The notes: generated by a model not told the origin, from the letters alone. DNA of 64,000 nt from Vulcanisaeta sp. JCM 16159 (GCF_001316265.1 NZ_BBDN01000001.1:62001-126000), one strand, 5' to 3'; positions 30,394-41,839 are shown, counted from the stretch's first letter. Made by a program: numbers and translations.

Positions 30394-30966
30394 ATGCGTA
30401 GGGTCGTTTACCTGGGTAGGCACCTAATGCTTAAGTCGAAGTATCTGGACAAGCTGAGTAACGGTAGGTTCACAACGATTAGGCTCGGCATAATTAGGCC
30501 AAAGTACAGGGAGGTCTTTATTCATAGTGGCGGTATGGTCGTTGCTAAAGCACGCATAACTAACGTACTTTACAAGAGAGTTTCTGAGTTAACGGATGAG
30601 GATGCCGTTGCCGATGGCTTCACAGGCCGTGAGGCGTTAATTGACGAGTTAAGGGGCATCTATGGCAACATCACCAATAATGACTGGGTCACAATACTCA
30701 CACTGGAGGTTACTAAGGCAATTGGGCGTAGGGATGATGGTTCCATCGGGCTTAGCCCCGTCGATGTTGCCAGGCTGGCGCTTAGGTATAATGTACCATT
30801 GAGTGAGGGAGAGAGGAGGGTATTGCAGGAGTTAGTTAATGAGGGGAGTGTTCGTAAGGCGGCGGTTAAGTTATTCAATTCCCTCAGGGGTAGGGTCGTG
30901 ATTAGGAGGATTGTTAGGAAGTCGCTTAAGTACCTTATTCGCATGGGCGTTATAACGGATTATTGA
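30394..30966 (+). CDS. ASCH-domain RNA-binding protein with C-terminal helical domain
   Basis: About 190 residues from ATG 30394. The ASCH fold is shown by RFTTIRLGIIRPKYRE near the start and RVSELTDEDAVADGFTGREALIDEL. The last 60 residues form a helical extension. ASCH proteins bind RNA and some hydrolyse modified nucleosides. GTG 30367 lies inside the promoter box, so the ATG is preferred. It overlaps the ileS stop by seven bases. Confidence 0.75.
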   Translation: MRRVVYLGRHLMLKSKYLDKLSNGRFTTIRLGIIRPKYREVFIHSGGMVVAKARITNVLYKRVSELTDEDAVADGFTGREALIDELRGIYGNITNNDWVTILTLEVTKAIGRRDDGSIGLSPVDVARLALRYNVPLSEGERRVLQELVNEGSVRKAAVKLFNSLRGRVVIRRIVRKSLKYLIRMGVITDY

Positions 30967-33900
30967 GTAATGCGTTCTATCCCTATCCTAACCCTCATGT
31001 CCTCAATGTCCCAATCCATGGCGAAGGTATTTACCGGCACGTTACCAACAATGACGTCTGTTGCCCTGACCTCATTCGTTATGTAGCTCATGAACTCCTT
31101 AATGGCTGATACTAAGTCATCACTTCCCGTACTCACGTATACCCTAATCCTCTCATCAACCTTAAGGTTGGCCTTAGCCCTCATGGTCTGTATACGCCTT
31201 ACGACCTCCCTGGCCAATGCCTCATAGTACAATTTCTTATCCATGACCTTACTGAGGCATATTTCGTAACCCCTTCCCTGAGCCCTGACATACTCCTCCT
31301 CACCGCATTGGCCAATCTCGTTAACGAACTCCACCTCCTTAATATTGGCTAAGTATTCAAGCAGGTGCTTCACTTGCCTCAGCATTTCTAGGCTATTGGC
31401 GTTTTCAACCCTAATTACGGCCTTAGCTAACGGCCACCTAAGCTTAACCTTTATCCTATTCCTCATCTCCGCAATGTCTGAGAACATGGCAAATAGCAAA
31501 TCAAAGGCTCCCTCCAATTTTTCATCCACATGCTTTTCATTCACCTGAGGTAGCAATGTTAAGTGCACACTCTCCGCTTCATTTTTCTCAAGCCTTCTAA
31601 CAAACGCATTCCAAAGATACTCGGTTATATGTGGCACTAGGCTGAACCCATTATTAATGCCCCCTTAATCACGTGGTAAAGCACAGCATAGGCTGCGTAC
31701 TTATCCTCCTACTCTCCTCAGTCCAGACCCTACGCCTAATCAGCCTAATATAGCCATGGCTCAAGTCATCAACGACGAGACCAACCCACTCCCTGCTGCC
31801 ATGTGAAGTTCCATGTTGCCCATATAATCAATGAACCTACGCAACCTACTATTGAACCTACTGAGTAACCACCTATCCTCGATCAACCCCTTATCGATCA
31901 ACCCCTCAAGCCTATGCACCGCTGGGTCAAACCTGTCAAGGGTCATGTATGTGTCCGCGAACTTAACCACATTCCAAAGTATTGAAAGTACGCTCCTGGC
32001 CTCAGCAATCTCGTCAGGGTCAACGGACATGGTATCCCAGGGAGCGGACTTAGTAAGTAGGTAGAGCCTCGTTGGGTCTGCACCCCACTTATTGAATAGG
32101 TCCTCAGCCCAAACCACGTTGCCCTTGGACTTACTCATCTTCTGCCCATACTTATCAACAACATGGCCACTAATTAGTATGGATTTATAGGGCGCCCTGC
32201 CCATCCATAGGACCGATGTGACGAGTAATGAGTAGAACCAGCCCCTTGTCTGGTCTATAGCCTCCGTTACCCAGTCATAGGGGTATAACCTATCGAATAA
32301 CTCCTTATTCCTAAGACCATCAACGCTGGCTATCCAGGCAACGCCACTATCCATCCAAACATCAACAACGAATGGTTCCCTAACCCACTCCCTGCAGTCC
32401 TCAGTCTCTATCTTCACCATGTCAATCCACGGCCTATGAACAAGCATCTCACTCGGTACATTGGGTATGAACTTGGCGTATTTCCTCAACTCATCCAGTG
32501 AACCTATCACCAAGACCTTACTCGGGTCATCCCTACAGCGCCAGACAGGTAATGGCGTACCCCAGACCCTACTCCTCGATATAGTCCAATCCCTGGCATT
32601 CGCAACCCAGTTATCGAACCTATCCCTAAGGAAGTCCGGGTATATCTTCACCTTCTTAAGCTCCTCAACAAGCCTGTCCCTATAGGCCGACACCCTAATG
32701 AACCACTGTCTATCAGACCTGTAAATCAATGGTGTACCGCATCTCCAGCAGTGTGGGTATGCATGTACTATGGTCTCGTAATGAAGGAGCAAGCCCCTTT
32801 CCTTCAAATCCCTGATTACCTCCTGAGAGACATCGAGCCAGTACTTACCCCGGAATTCACCACCATTCTCATTAAATATGCCGTTAATCTCCACGGAATT
32901 CGTAATAGGCAAACCATACTTCTTGGCAACCTCAAAGTCCTCAGGGCCATGGGCAGGGGCTATATGGACAAGCCCAGTACCCTCCTCAAGCGTCACGAAA
33001 TCCGCCAAAGCCACGTAGTGAGCCTTCTCAATGTGGGTTGCATGTATTGGCACCCTCTCCATGTATATATGCCTATACCTAGTCCCAGCCAATTCTGAAC
33101 CCTTAACAACCCTAACAATCTCGTAATCCTTAATGCCGAACTTCTCCATCAACTTCGGCACAAGTGGTTCGGCAAGCCATAGGTACTCCGTGTTATTGTT
33201 TATATTGACCCTGACCAATGCATAGTTAAAGTTTGGATTGACAGCAACAGCCTCATTATCAATTAATGTCCAGGGTGTCGTGGTCCAGATGACCAGGTAA
33301 GTGTTGCTTGTACCCTCAACGGGGAACTTAACGTATATTGATGGGTCCTCCCTATCCTCATAGCCCTGGTCGACCTCCGCATCGCTTAATGCCGTTTCAC
33401 ACCTTGGACAGAATGGTAATACCCTGTAATCCTCGAATAAAAGCCCCTTTTCCCAGGCATCCTTTAGGAATGACCATACATGCTCTATGTAGTAGGGCTT
33501 CCTGGTCTCATAGGCCCTCTCAAGGTCGAGCCATAGACCAAGCCTCCTTGTACCAACCTCCCTCCACTTCTCGAGGTAATAATCAACAAGTGAGTTACAC
33601 TCAAGGCTGAACTTGTCATAACCAACCTTCTCAATATCCTTCTTAGTCTTAAGGCCAAGCTTCTTCTCAACCTCAATCTCCACGGGAAGTCCCTGCTCGT
33701 CCCAGCCACCCTGAGCCCAAACCCTATAACCAAGTAGCCTATGGTACCTAAGTACAACGTCCTTGTACGTCCTACCCCTAATATGGCCAACGTGTGGAAA
33801 GCATTAGTTGTTGGCGGCCCCTCAAGGAATGTGTACCACCTAGTGGCGTTCTTAGGTCCTTCATGCCACTTACCCTCAATATTCGCCTCACGCCAATACT

Positions 33901-33973
33901 GCCTAACTACTTCCTCAATCCTTTTTACATCGAACTGAGCATCCAGTGTGAAGCGTGAATCAATAACGGACAC
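30960..33973 (-). CDS. ileS: Isoleucyl-tRNA synthetase, at least four frameshifts
   Basis: About 1000 residues of a class I synthetase spread over several frames. The HIGH-type motif PHVGHIRGRTYKD appears after a shift near 33796. The long middle frame (33683-31761) carries the CP1 editing domain, zinc-like Cys clusters (CPRCETALS; CWRCGTPLI) and QKMSKSKGN. Further shifts near 31805, 31700 and 31648 join SREWVGLVVDDLSHG, DKYAAYAVLYHVIKGAL and FSLVPHITEYLWNAF to the anticodon and C-terminal domains. All catalytic motifs are present, so the breaks are best read as indel errors. GTG 33973 follows TTTAAATAC by about 27 bases. Confidence 0.92.
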
Positions 33974-34006
33974 CCAATCCTAAGGCATATTGAGTATTTA
34001 AAAATT

Positions 34007-34600
34007 TCACGCAATGAGGTTGCCGTAAACTCTCATTAGCTCATTAACAATATTCCCTGCCAGCATCATGAATGCATTAATTGGTGTACCAACACTCTCC
34101 GTCAATAAATGGACCAGTATCTCGGTGTAGAATGAGGCAGTTAAGGTGGAGAGCTTACCTAGCGTAATTATTATTTGATCCTCAAGTTTATTGTCTCTCT
34201 TAATCCTTGAAGTAGCCAATGAGGTAAGTTGTATTGGTAAGGCTATCAATGCAGCGACACCAACATTGGCACTAAATAGTTTAAGTACGTAAATTCCCAT
34301 CCTAACCCAATGCTCATTTTTATCAACATCCGTTATTAAATCACGCCAATATTTACTAATTAATCCCACACACTCACCTCCTCTAAAGAAGTCAATGCCC
34401 GTTGTCGACATAATCGTACAATAAATCTCCGCCAACTCATCACCAATACCCAACAAGTAATCCCTATAATCACTAAGAAGCTTTACATCCAATGAACCCA
34501 TCTTAAAGGCATCCGGTATTTGATTAAGAATGTGATTCACGAAAACCATGTAATTACCTTTCCTCACCTCATCCATATACAATGCCTGGTAATTCTCCAT
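34007..34600 (-). CDS. Hypothetical helical protein, 197 aa
   Basis: A mostly helical protein (MENYQALYMDEVRKGNYMVF...) with a moderately hydrophobic middle (SANVGVAALIALPIQLTSLA) that may be a buried helix or a TM segment. No motif is recognised. It lies between surE and ileS on the same strand. Confidence 0.5.
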   Translation of the reverse strand: MENYQALYMDEVRKGNYMVFVNHILNQIPDAFKMGSLDVKLLSDYRDYLLGIGDELAEIYCTIMSTTGIDFFRGGECVGLISKYWRDLITDVDKNEHWVRMGIYVLKLFSANVGVAALIALPIQLTSLATSRIKRDNKLEDQIIITLGKLSTLTASFYTEILVHLLTESVGTPINAFMMLAGNIVNELMRVYGNLIA

Positions 34601-34636
34601 ACCATGCCAAAAACAAATGCATGTTGTATTTAAGTT

Positions 34637-35463
34637 CTATTTTCCATAGCCTCGGGAATGCAATAGCGCCGTATTTAACGTATCAACGAGCTTATTAAGG
34701 CTGTCTATGTCAACCCCCTGCCGTGGACCTATGGCGTTCATGTCCAGGGTTAGCGGCGTAAGCGCGATATTGCCCTCCCTATGAACCACATACGTATCGG
34801 TGTCTGGTTCAGGTTCAAGCAATGAACCAAATAGCCAATAATACTTACCTCCACGTGGGTCAACCCTAACATCTATCTTCTCCGAGAACTTAAGCTTCGA
34901 GCCCTAACAAGCTTAACCCCAGCACCCCTACTGACCACCCTTGGGAAATTAATACTAATTACATCAACCCCCCTGGGCATCCCATGCTTAAGTACAAACA
35001 TTGCAGACTCCCTAATCACAGCCTTAAGCAAAGGCTCAAGTTCCTCATTACCCTCAAGTTCATCACTGCTCTCAACATCCACTGAGTATGCTATGGCAGG
35101 GATACCAAGCAGTGCCGCCTGGAATGCGGCGCCGAGTGTTCCTGATGATAGTATTACCTGTAATGATGTGTTATCGCCAATATTTATGCCGGAGAGCACG
35201 AGGTCCACATTCCCCGTTATCTCCAGGGCAGCTAAGTATATAGTATCTGACGGTGTCCCTGAGGTTGCATACACCTTAAAGCCGCATAGGTCCATCACCG
35301 ATACCCTGAGGGGCTTGTGAAGCGTTATACCGAGACCAGAGGCCGACTTTGGTGTTTCTGGGGCTACGACGTATACCTCGCCTAGGTCCTTTACGTATTC
35401 ATACAGCATCCTAAGCCCTGGGCTGTATATGCCGTCATCGTTTGTTACGAGTATCTTGACCAC
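34637..35463 (-). CDS. surE: 5'/3'-nucleotidase SurE, one frameshift
   Basis: [16 protein letters not shown] holds the metal-binding Asp-Asp pair; [29 protein letters not shown] and [11 protein letters not shown] are the other SurE active-site loops. The frame shifts near 34885 and continues [25 protein letters not shown]... to 34637. About 275 residues. GTG 35463 begins the conserved part and lies 24 bases after CTTTATAAAC. It dephosphorylates nucleoside monophosphates. Confidence 0.9.
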
Positions 35464-35547
35464 AATGGCTTTTAGGGTATAGTTTATAAAGGGTTTCGTG
35501 CTCACTAGTCAAGGACTATAAGTCAGGGTTTGAGTGGTGAATGAGCC

Positions 35548-36115
35548 ATGAGTAAGGAGATCGTTGTTCCAGGAGATGTTGTTGGTGTTGCTGAGGAGTA
35601 TTTGCCGGGGGAGAATGTTGAGGTTGATGCGGATGGTAAATTAAGGGCTCAGGTTATGGGGATTGTCATACGCAATGATAAGGAGCATGTAGTAAGTGTT
35701 AAGCCCATAAGGAGTAGTAATTCATTGTTAAGAATGAATGACATTGTTTATGGTAAGGTTGTGGCAATACCAAATGATAGGGTTGTTATTGTGAAAATAA
35801 TTGGCGTTGAAAATAATGGTAGTAAGGTGGTGCTAAGGGATGACGTGACGGGTATAGTACCTCCATCCCAATTATTGAACGGGAAACCCAGTAGCGCCAG
35901 TGAGGTTCTTGGTATTGGCGATATAATTAGGGCAAGGGTAATATCGAGGGATCCGCCGTACACATTGACCCTAAGAGATGCGCAGCTTGGTGTGGTTTAT
36001 GCCAAGTGCCTAGGTGTGGTCATCCGTTAAGGTGGAGGGGTGGGGAGTTGCTTCAGTGCCTAATTGTGGTGCTGTGGTTAGGCGTAGGGTTAGCCTTGTT
36101 GAGTATTGGGCTTGA
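35548..36115 (+). CDS. csl4: Exosome RNA-binding subunit Csl4, two frameshifts
   Basis: N-terminal domain VVPGDVVGVAEEYLPGENVEVDADG, then the S1 domain (MNDIVYGKVVAIPNDRVVIVKI...). After indels near 36015 and 36060 the zinc ribbon is recovered as VYAKCLRCGHPLR and LLQCPNCGAVVRRR (two CxxC pairs), with a stop at 36113-36115. About 188 residues. Csl4 caps the archaeal exosome with the DnaG subunit. The 3' end abuts a minus-strand C/D sRNA. Confidence 0.88.
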
Positions 36116-36168
36116 TCAGTCGTAATACCACTCCTCATTGCTCAGGGGTCGAGGTGGTCATCACTGTA
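36114..36168 (-). ncRNA. C/D box sRNA 1 (2'-O-methylation guide)
   Basis: On the minus strand: C box GTGATGA (36164-36158), a 12-nt guide CCACCTCGACCC, D' box CTGA (36145-36142), spacer GCA, C' box ATGAGGA (36138-36132), a 12-nt guide GTGGTATTACGA and D box CTGA (36119-36116). Spacing is exactly that of archaeal dual-guide sRNAs. Nine bases of the second guide (TGGTATTAC) are complementary to GUAAUACCA, the conserved 530 loop of 16S rRNA, which is a possible target. It would work with L7Ae, Nop5 and fibrillarin. Confidence 0.85.
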
Positions 36169-36186
36169 TTAAATGCGTTGAGGTAG

Positions 36187-36197
36187 GTATTAAAAAC
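36187..36197. promoter_or_regulatory. Shared TATA-like box between two divergent C/D sRNAs
   Basis: The stretch GTATTAAAAAC reads as an AT-rich TATA element on both strands. Its centre is about 25 bases from the predicted 5' end of each sRNA (near 36168 on minus and 36216 on plus). No other promoter-like element lies between them. Confidence 0.5.
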
Positions 36198-36215
36198 TTC
36201 CTTAATTGATATTGC

Positions 36216-36270
36216 CTCAGTGATGATGACTGGTATTTCTGAGCAGTGAGGATTGGCACCAGAGCTGATG
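36216..36270 (+). ncRNA. C/D box sRNA 2 (2'-O-methylation guide)
   Basis: C box GTGATGA (36220-36226), 12-nt guide TGACTGGTATTT, D' box CTGA (36239-36242), spacer GCA, C' box GTGAGGA (36246-36252), 12-nt guide TTGGCACCAGAG, D box CTGA (36265-36268). The element lies in a gap without coding capacity and mirrors sRNA 1 across the shared AT box. The spacer is identical to that of sRNA 1. Targets were not determined. Confidence 0.87.
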
Positions 36271-36312
36271 CCTGGGTAAAAGTATTAATACCGCGGATTG
36301 CAGCGCTATCAT

Positions 36313-37009
36313 GTGAAATTCTCAATAGATGGTAAGCTCAGGGGTAAGGTCTTCGTCGGCGTGGGCATCGTTCGCGACGTGAGGAATAGCGAGTACTAGT
36401 GGGTTGTTAAGTATGATTGATGATGCCGTTAGGGAAGTTAGGTCCAGGTATAGCCTTGATAGCCTTAAGGATGACCCAATCATTAGGTATTACAGGGACT
36501 TTTACTGGCATGAGCTTGGTATTGACCCGACAAAGCAGAGACCTGCCCAGGAGGCTTTGCTTAGGAGGATTCTCAGGGGTGAGGATTTGCCGAGAATTAA
36601 CCCGATGGTTGATATTGGTAATGTGGCGAGTATAAAGTTCCTCGTGCCTATTGGGCTCTACGATATTGATAGCTTTGGTGGTAAGGACCTCGTCATTCGC
36701 TATGCCAAGGATGGCGAGGTCTTCAACCCAATCGGCTCGCCACAGAGGGTATTGACCAAGAATCAGATCATACTATCGACCGTGGATGGCTTAATCCTGC
36801 ATGTATATCCCTATAGGGATTCCGAGATTACCAGGATAAGGCCGGAGACGAGGAATGTCTTAATCGTAACGGCTGGGGTATCCGGAATCGATGAAGATAG
36901 GTTGGTTGATTCCGCTCAATTCATAATTGACTTGGCGATTAAGTACCTGGGAGGGGGCGCCTACGTTAATCCTACGGTGATTAGGGATGAAAAGGTTATA
37001 AACGTATGA
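36313..37009 (+). CDS. B3/B4 tRNA-binding-domain protein, stand-alone, one frameshift
   Basis: GTG 36313 starts MKFSIDGKLRGKVFVGVGIVRDV; an extra base near 36400 moves the frame, and the rest includes YYRDFYWHELGIDPTKQRPAQEALLRR and LVPIGLYDIDSFGG, the signature of B3/B4 domains as in the PheRS beta editing domain. About 232 residues. Stand-alone copies are thought to hydrolyse mischarged tRNA or bind amino acid adducts. The TATTAATA box about 26 bases upstream supports the GTG start. Confidence 0.8.
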
Positions 37010-37047
37010 GGGTTATGGTTTTGATATCATTTAGGAGGGGCTCACGT

Positions 37048-38240
37048 TCACTTAGCCTCATTTAGTAATGCCGGGTCTGGTTCATAAAACTCCCTTAGGT
37101 CTGGCATTAGGTCGCTCATTCTTCGCAATGTACTTACCACATCCCTAGCCGTGAAGTCCCTGCCGTATATCTCAAACAAGCCCCTTGGCCAGTTATAACC
37201 AAGCTTTAGTGCCTTATCTATATCACTCCTGGTGCATATATCCAACCTCTCCATCCTTAGTGATTCGTTTACCATGGGCGCCAGCAGGTCCAGTAGGTTC
37301 ACCCTATCCGCCAGTTCCCTCGGTATATCCGGCCTAACCCACTTACCTGGCTCCGGGTATTCATAGAATCCCTTCCCGGTTCTTATGCCTATCCTGTCCT
37401 CCTTGTACATTTTCTCAATTAGGCTGAATACGACGGCCCTAGCCTTAGCCAGCCCCTTAGACGGCTCGGTCTCGGGCGCCACCCTATCTATTTCCTCAAA
37501 CAGGTTCCTGCTCTCATAGCTTAGCTTTATCCCTCCCGTGAAGTCCGTGAGTGCGAAGACGCCCATTGGTAGCCCGAGTTTGTAAATCAATGCTGAATCA
37601 ATTGCCCTATAATCATAAACGCCGCGCATGTATAGTATGAAGGATTGCGTACTCAGCACACCAAACACCCTATTGGCTATGAAACCCCTGACATCACGCC
37701 TAACGAGTATTGGTTCCTTACCAACCCTCCTCGCCAAGTCCATGAGCGCATTAGCTGTTTCATCACTTGTGTCCTTACCCTTTATGACCTCCACAAGTCT
37801 CATGAGCACTGGCGGGTTAAACCAGTGGAAGCCTGCGAATCTGTCCTTGTACTGAAGCACTGATTGTAGGTAGGTTATTGGTATACCGCTTGTATTGCTT
37901 GCAATTATTGTATTCCTCCTAACATAGCCCTCCAATTCCCTGTATACCTGGTGCTTGACCTTGGGGTCCTCGAACACAGCCTCAATTGCTAGGTCTACAT
38001 CCTTAGCCGCATTGCTTAGGTTATCAAATACGTGGATTCTTCTCATGATTGTATCAACATCCTCGTGCAAAGACCCCTTCTCACGTAATTTATTAAGGCT
38101 CCACCTAATGCCTTCAAGGCTCTTGGTATTACGTCTCTATACATATCATACACATTGACCTCAAAGCCGTTCATTGCGAAGACCTCGGTTATGCCGCTTC
38201 CCATGGTTCCAAATCCAATCATAAGTATTCTCTCGGGCAT
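37048..38240 (-). CDS. 3-hydroxyacyl-CoA dehydrogenase, one frameshift
   Basis: The N-terminal Rossmann motif is MIGFGTMGSGITEVFAMNGF with the following Asp for NAD. The frame changes near 38060; the rest has AIEAVFEDPKVK (Glu), ASNTSGIPIT, and the catalytic His in AGFHWFNPP, then two C-terminal dimerisation domains. About 395 residues, without a fused enoyl-CoA hydratase. It oxidises L-3-hydroxyacyl-CoA. First in position of a minus-strand group with a DUF35 protein, thiolase and acyl-CoA synthetase. Confidence 0.88.
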
Positions 38241-38325
38241 ACACTAAGTTAACTATTACGTGGGTGTAAATATTAAGTGTATTTTTACTCCTAATATATT
38301 AACTTATATAATCAATATATACCTA

Positions 38326-38667
38326 TTAATAATTCGTAAAGTATATATTACCATCCTTCCTAACAACCCTTACCCTAGCACCTATCCTCAACGCATTTAA
38401 TTCACCAACGTAATTCGCCTTAACCTTGGCTCCGTCAAAATCCACGATAACAACGATGGTCCTTGCCGGTAACCCCCTCTCTATTATTGTGTATGAGTAG
38501 ATGGTGCCCTCGCCATAGCCAATAACCGTGAGATTCGCTGAGCCGCACTTGGGGCATTTGGTCCTTGGCATGTGGAATTTATAGCCGCATGCCCTGCACT
38601 GGGTTATTGGTATTTGTCCACTTTCATAGATTTTATCATATTCTTTCAACAATTCATTGAGTTCCAT
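38326..38667 (-). CDS. DUF35 OB-fold/zinc-ribbon acyl-CoA-associated protein
   Basis: About 114 residues. The rubredoxin-like zinc ribbon is ITQCRACGYKFHMPRTKCPKCGS, followed by an OB-fold (GEGTIYSYTIIERGLPARTIVVIVDF). Such proteins form obligate complexes with non-decarboxylating thiolases or aldolases, as with HMG-CoA synthase or the Ltp2-ChsH2 aldolase. ATG 38667 lies one base after the thiolase stop, pointing to coupled translation. Confidence 0.85.
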   Translation of the reverse strand: MELNELLKEYDKIYESGQIPITQCRACGYKFHMPRTKCPKCGSANLTVIGYGEGTIYSYTIIERGLPARTIVVIVDFDGAKVKANYVGELNALRIGARVRVVRKDGNIYFTNY

Positions 38668-38668
38668 A

Positions 38669-39825
38669 TTAAACACCAAGGATTAATGTCGTTGAGTGAT
38701 TAAGTATGCCACCAATTGCATTAACAAGCGCCTTGCTGACCCCCTTGACCTGTCTTTCACCGGCCATTCCAGATAATTGGGTTAATGCCTCGGTGAGTAT
38801 CACGCCACCGCTCATGTATGCTGGCTGTCCCGTGTTTAGAGAACCACCGTTAACATTTATTGGGTATGTGGATGATGGTGAGAAATCATGCTCCTCGGCA
38901 AACCGCCAACCCAGGCCCTTCTCGGCCAAGCCTATACCCTCTATTTCCAATACGACCATTATTGTGTAAGCATCATAAAGCATGAATAGGTCAATATCGT
39001 TTAAGCCGATGCTGGCCTCACTAAGTGCCTTACCTGCGCTTATTGGAATCACGGTATTTAATATATCATCCCTATCAAAGAGTGGGGAGGGGTCGTGAGC
39101 CTCACCATAGCCAAGAACAGAGATCGGTGTGATCCTCGATTTCCAAGCCAGACCTTCATCGACGACTAGGAATGCTGACATACCATCTACTGGCATTACA
39201 ACCTCCAGCAACCTCAGTGGGTAACTCACCATTGGTGAACCCAGCACATCAGCGACGCTTATAGGTTCCCTAAACAATGCATCCTTATTGTACCTTGCAT
39301 TGGCTCTCTCCCTAACGGCAATCATTGCCCTACCCTCATCAGTGGCATTATACACATGCGAGTACCTCAGGGCTACCATAGCGTAGTCGCTGGTTGGTAA
39401 GAATTCAATAACCCTGTGGTACTCACGTAGTTCCTAGCCACAAGACTCTCATCAATGCCCCTCCTCCTAAATACGCTACTCTTACCACCGCCAATTACCA
39501 AGACAGCCCTCGCAAGGCCATTCTCAATAGCCCTAACGGCCCGATAAACAAGGGCATTGAATGAAGCGCCCCCAAACTCGGCTACATCAATGTACCTAAG
39601 CCTCCTTATGCCCAGGTAATTGGCAACCTGGTTAGCGAGCATTATCCTGATCGGCCTTTCATCAACCGCGGTGGTATGCACAACACCTAACCCATCAATT
39701 TCGTCAATACTGATACCGCCCATCTCAAGAGCCCCCTGCACAGTCTCGCCAATCAACTCGAAGAAGCCTCTCCTGCTCTCCTTCTCAATTACTTGATGAA
39801 AACCTGTTATGTATGCCCTTCCCAT
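38669..39825 (-). CDS. Thiolase-family protein (SCP-x/acetyl-CoA acetyltransferase-like), one frameshift
   Basis: About 385 residues. It starts MGRAYITGFHQVIEKESRRG and shifts frame near 39425 to EYHRVIEFLPTSDYAMVALRY. Late motifs include DLFMLYDAYTIMVVLEIE, INVNGGSLNTGQPAYMSG and the NAIGGILNHST end. The nucleophile Cys position of true thiolases reads FGGASF here, without Cys, and the CxG motif near the end is replaced by GGIL. That matches the DUF35-linked aldolase or degenerate thiolase group rather than a beta-ketothiolase. Confidence 0.8.
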
Positions 39826-39888
39826 AAATTATCCTAGGTAATTAGGAATAAATTTATTTTTAATTCTTAAAGAGAATAATTATTTTCA

Positions 39889-41653
39889 CTACTTAATCAA
39901 TACATCCCTATATCTATCCCTAAGCACCTTCTTATCAATCTTAGCGGCGCCGGTCTTCGGCAATTCATCAACAAATATCACCTTATCAGGTACCCACCAC
40001 TTCGGTATGACACCCTCATCCACGAATTTCCTCACGTGATTTATAATATCCTCCTCCTTAACCCTGCCCTTAAACTCCTGCCTTAGCACAACGATGGCCA
40101 CGGGCCTCTCACCCCACTTCTCATGCACAGCGCCTATGACCGCCACCTCCCCAACTGCTGGATGTAGCGATATTAAACTCTCGAGTTTAAGGCTTGATAT
40201 CCACTCACCACCGCTCTTGATAACGTCCTTAGCCCTATCTACGATGTAGATAAAGCCCCTCTCATCCACGTTGCCAAGTCCCCAGTGTGGAACCAACCAT
40301 CCCTAAAGGCGGCCCTTGTTTTCTCCGGATCTCCGTAATAGCCTAGGGTTATCCAGGGAGCCCTCAGCACCAGTTCGCCCACGGTTTTTCCATCCTTAGG
40401 CACATCCTTACCATTCTCATCAACTACCCTGGCTTGAACAAAGGGTAGGGGCTTTCCAATGCTGTTGACTATTAATTCCTGAAGTTCTTCCTCGCTTAGG
40501 CTCGTTATTAGGTCTGGCGACAATGCAGGCGCTATAACGACTGGTGCCGTCTCTGTTAATCCGTAACCATTAGTTAATATCACACCCCTCTTCCTAGCCT
40601 CCTCAATCAACCCCTTAGTAGCTGCCGCACCGCCCAGGCTCCACAGGAACCCCCTCAGGTCCACGTCCTTGAGCTCAGGACTGCCTAGCATTAGGTATAG
40701 CATTGTTGGCACACCCGCTGCGTTCTTTACCTTCTCTTCCTTGATCAACCTAATGATGTGATTCCACTCATACCTACCCGGCAGTACTATCTTCGGCGTA
40801 CCACCCATGATGTTGTAATACGGCGCTCCCCAACCAAGTACGTGGTAGAATGGTACGAGGAGGAGCGATGGCTCACCGAGTGGGTTATAGGCATTCCTGA
40901 TGAATCTCAGATAATGTACTGGGTACCAATTCCACACCGCGATTATCAATACGGCAATTGCATGTAGTACAATTTCCCTATGCCTAAATATCGTTGCCTT
41001 GGGCAGCCCAGTGGTGCCTGATGTGTACATCATCACCATAACAGTCCTCTCATCGAGCTCCTCTGGGTAATTGAATTCCCTGGCCTCCTTCATTAACTCC
41101 TCATAATCGTACACCTCAGCATTGCCAATACGCTCAATCCTTATTGCTCCTCGCCATCATGCATAACGACTATCTTCCTTAGGTACTCAAGCTTTGGGAC
41201 TATTGCCTTTATCAATGGCAGGAAGTCAGAATACACAAAGGCTACCTCGTCCTTGGACTTATTCATCACGTAAATAATCTCCTCAGGGGCCAGCCTGATA
41301 TTAACCGGTTGGAGCACCGCGCCGTACATTGGAATAGCATATAGCAACTCAAGGAATCTATGTGTATTCCAATCGAGGATGGCAACCCTCGTACCCATCC
41401 TCCTCGGGTCACCACCAACTACACCAAGCTCCTTAAGGACCCAGCCAAGTTTGTTAACCCTCTCATTAAACTCACTAAATGTAAAACGAAGCCTACGGCC
41501 ATTTGGAGGCCAGTAAACAATTTCATTATTGGGAAATAACGTTACGCCTGTCTTGAGTACTTTGTCAATGGTTAATTGATAACCAGGTATAATCTCATTA
41601 AAGATTTCTTCTTCAGTATCATACTTATGTTCTTGCGAGACCTGCTCTTTCAT
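39889..41653 (-). CDS. Acyl-CoA synthetase (AMP-forming), frameshifted
   Basis: Three frames make one protein of about 580 residues. Visible are the AMP-binding loop MMYTSGTTGLPKATIFRHRE, VPFYHVLGW, GYGLTETAPVV, GWFHTGDLA, DRAKDVIKSGGEWIS and the C-terminal lysine in PKTGAAKIDKKVLRDRY. Shifts are near 41130 and 40280. It activates a carboxylic acid with ATP and CoA, probably a fatty or branched acid given the neighbours. Diverges from the acyl-CoA dehydrogenase genes across a 186-base AT-rich gap. Confidence 0.9.
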
Positions 41654-41839
41654 TAAATTTATTATAAATAAAATTTATTTAAATTTTTCTCGGAAATACG
41701 TATTATTTAATTCGTTCATTAAATCATATAAGTTATTAAATATACTATAGGAAAAATTATACTGCTATTATTTTATGCATGTCATTTATTTACGATAAAG
41801 CAATGTTTATAAAATAACTTAATTAACTAGAAATTTTAT

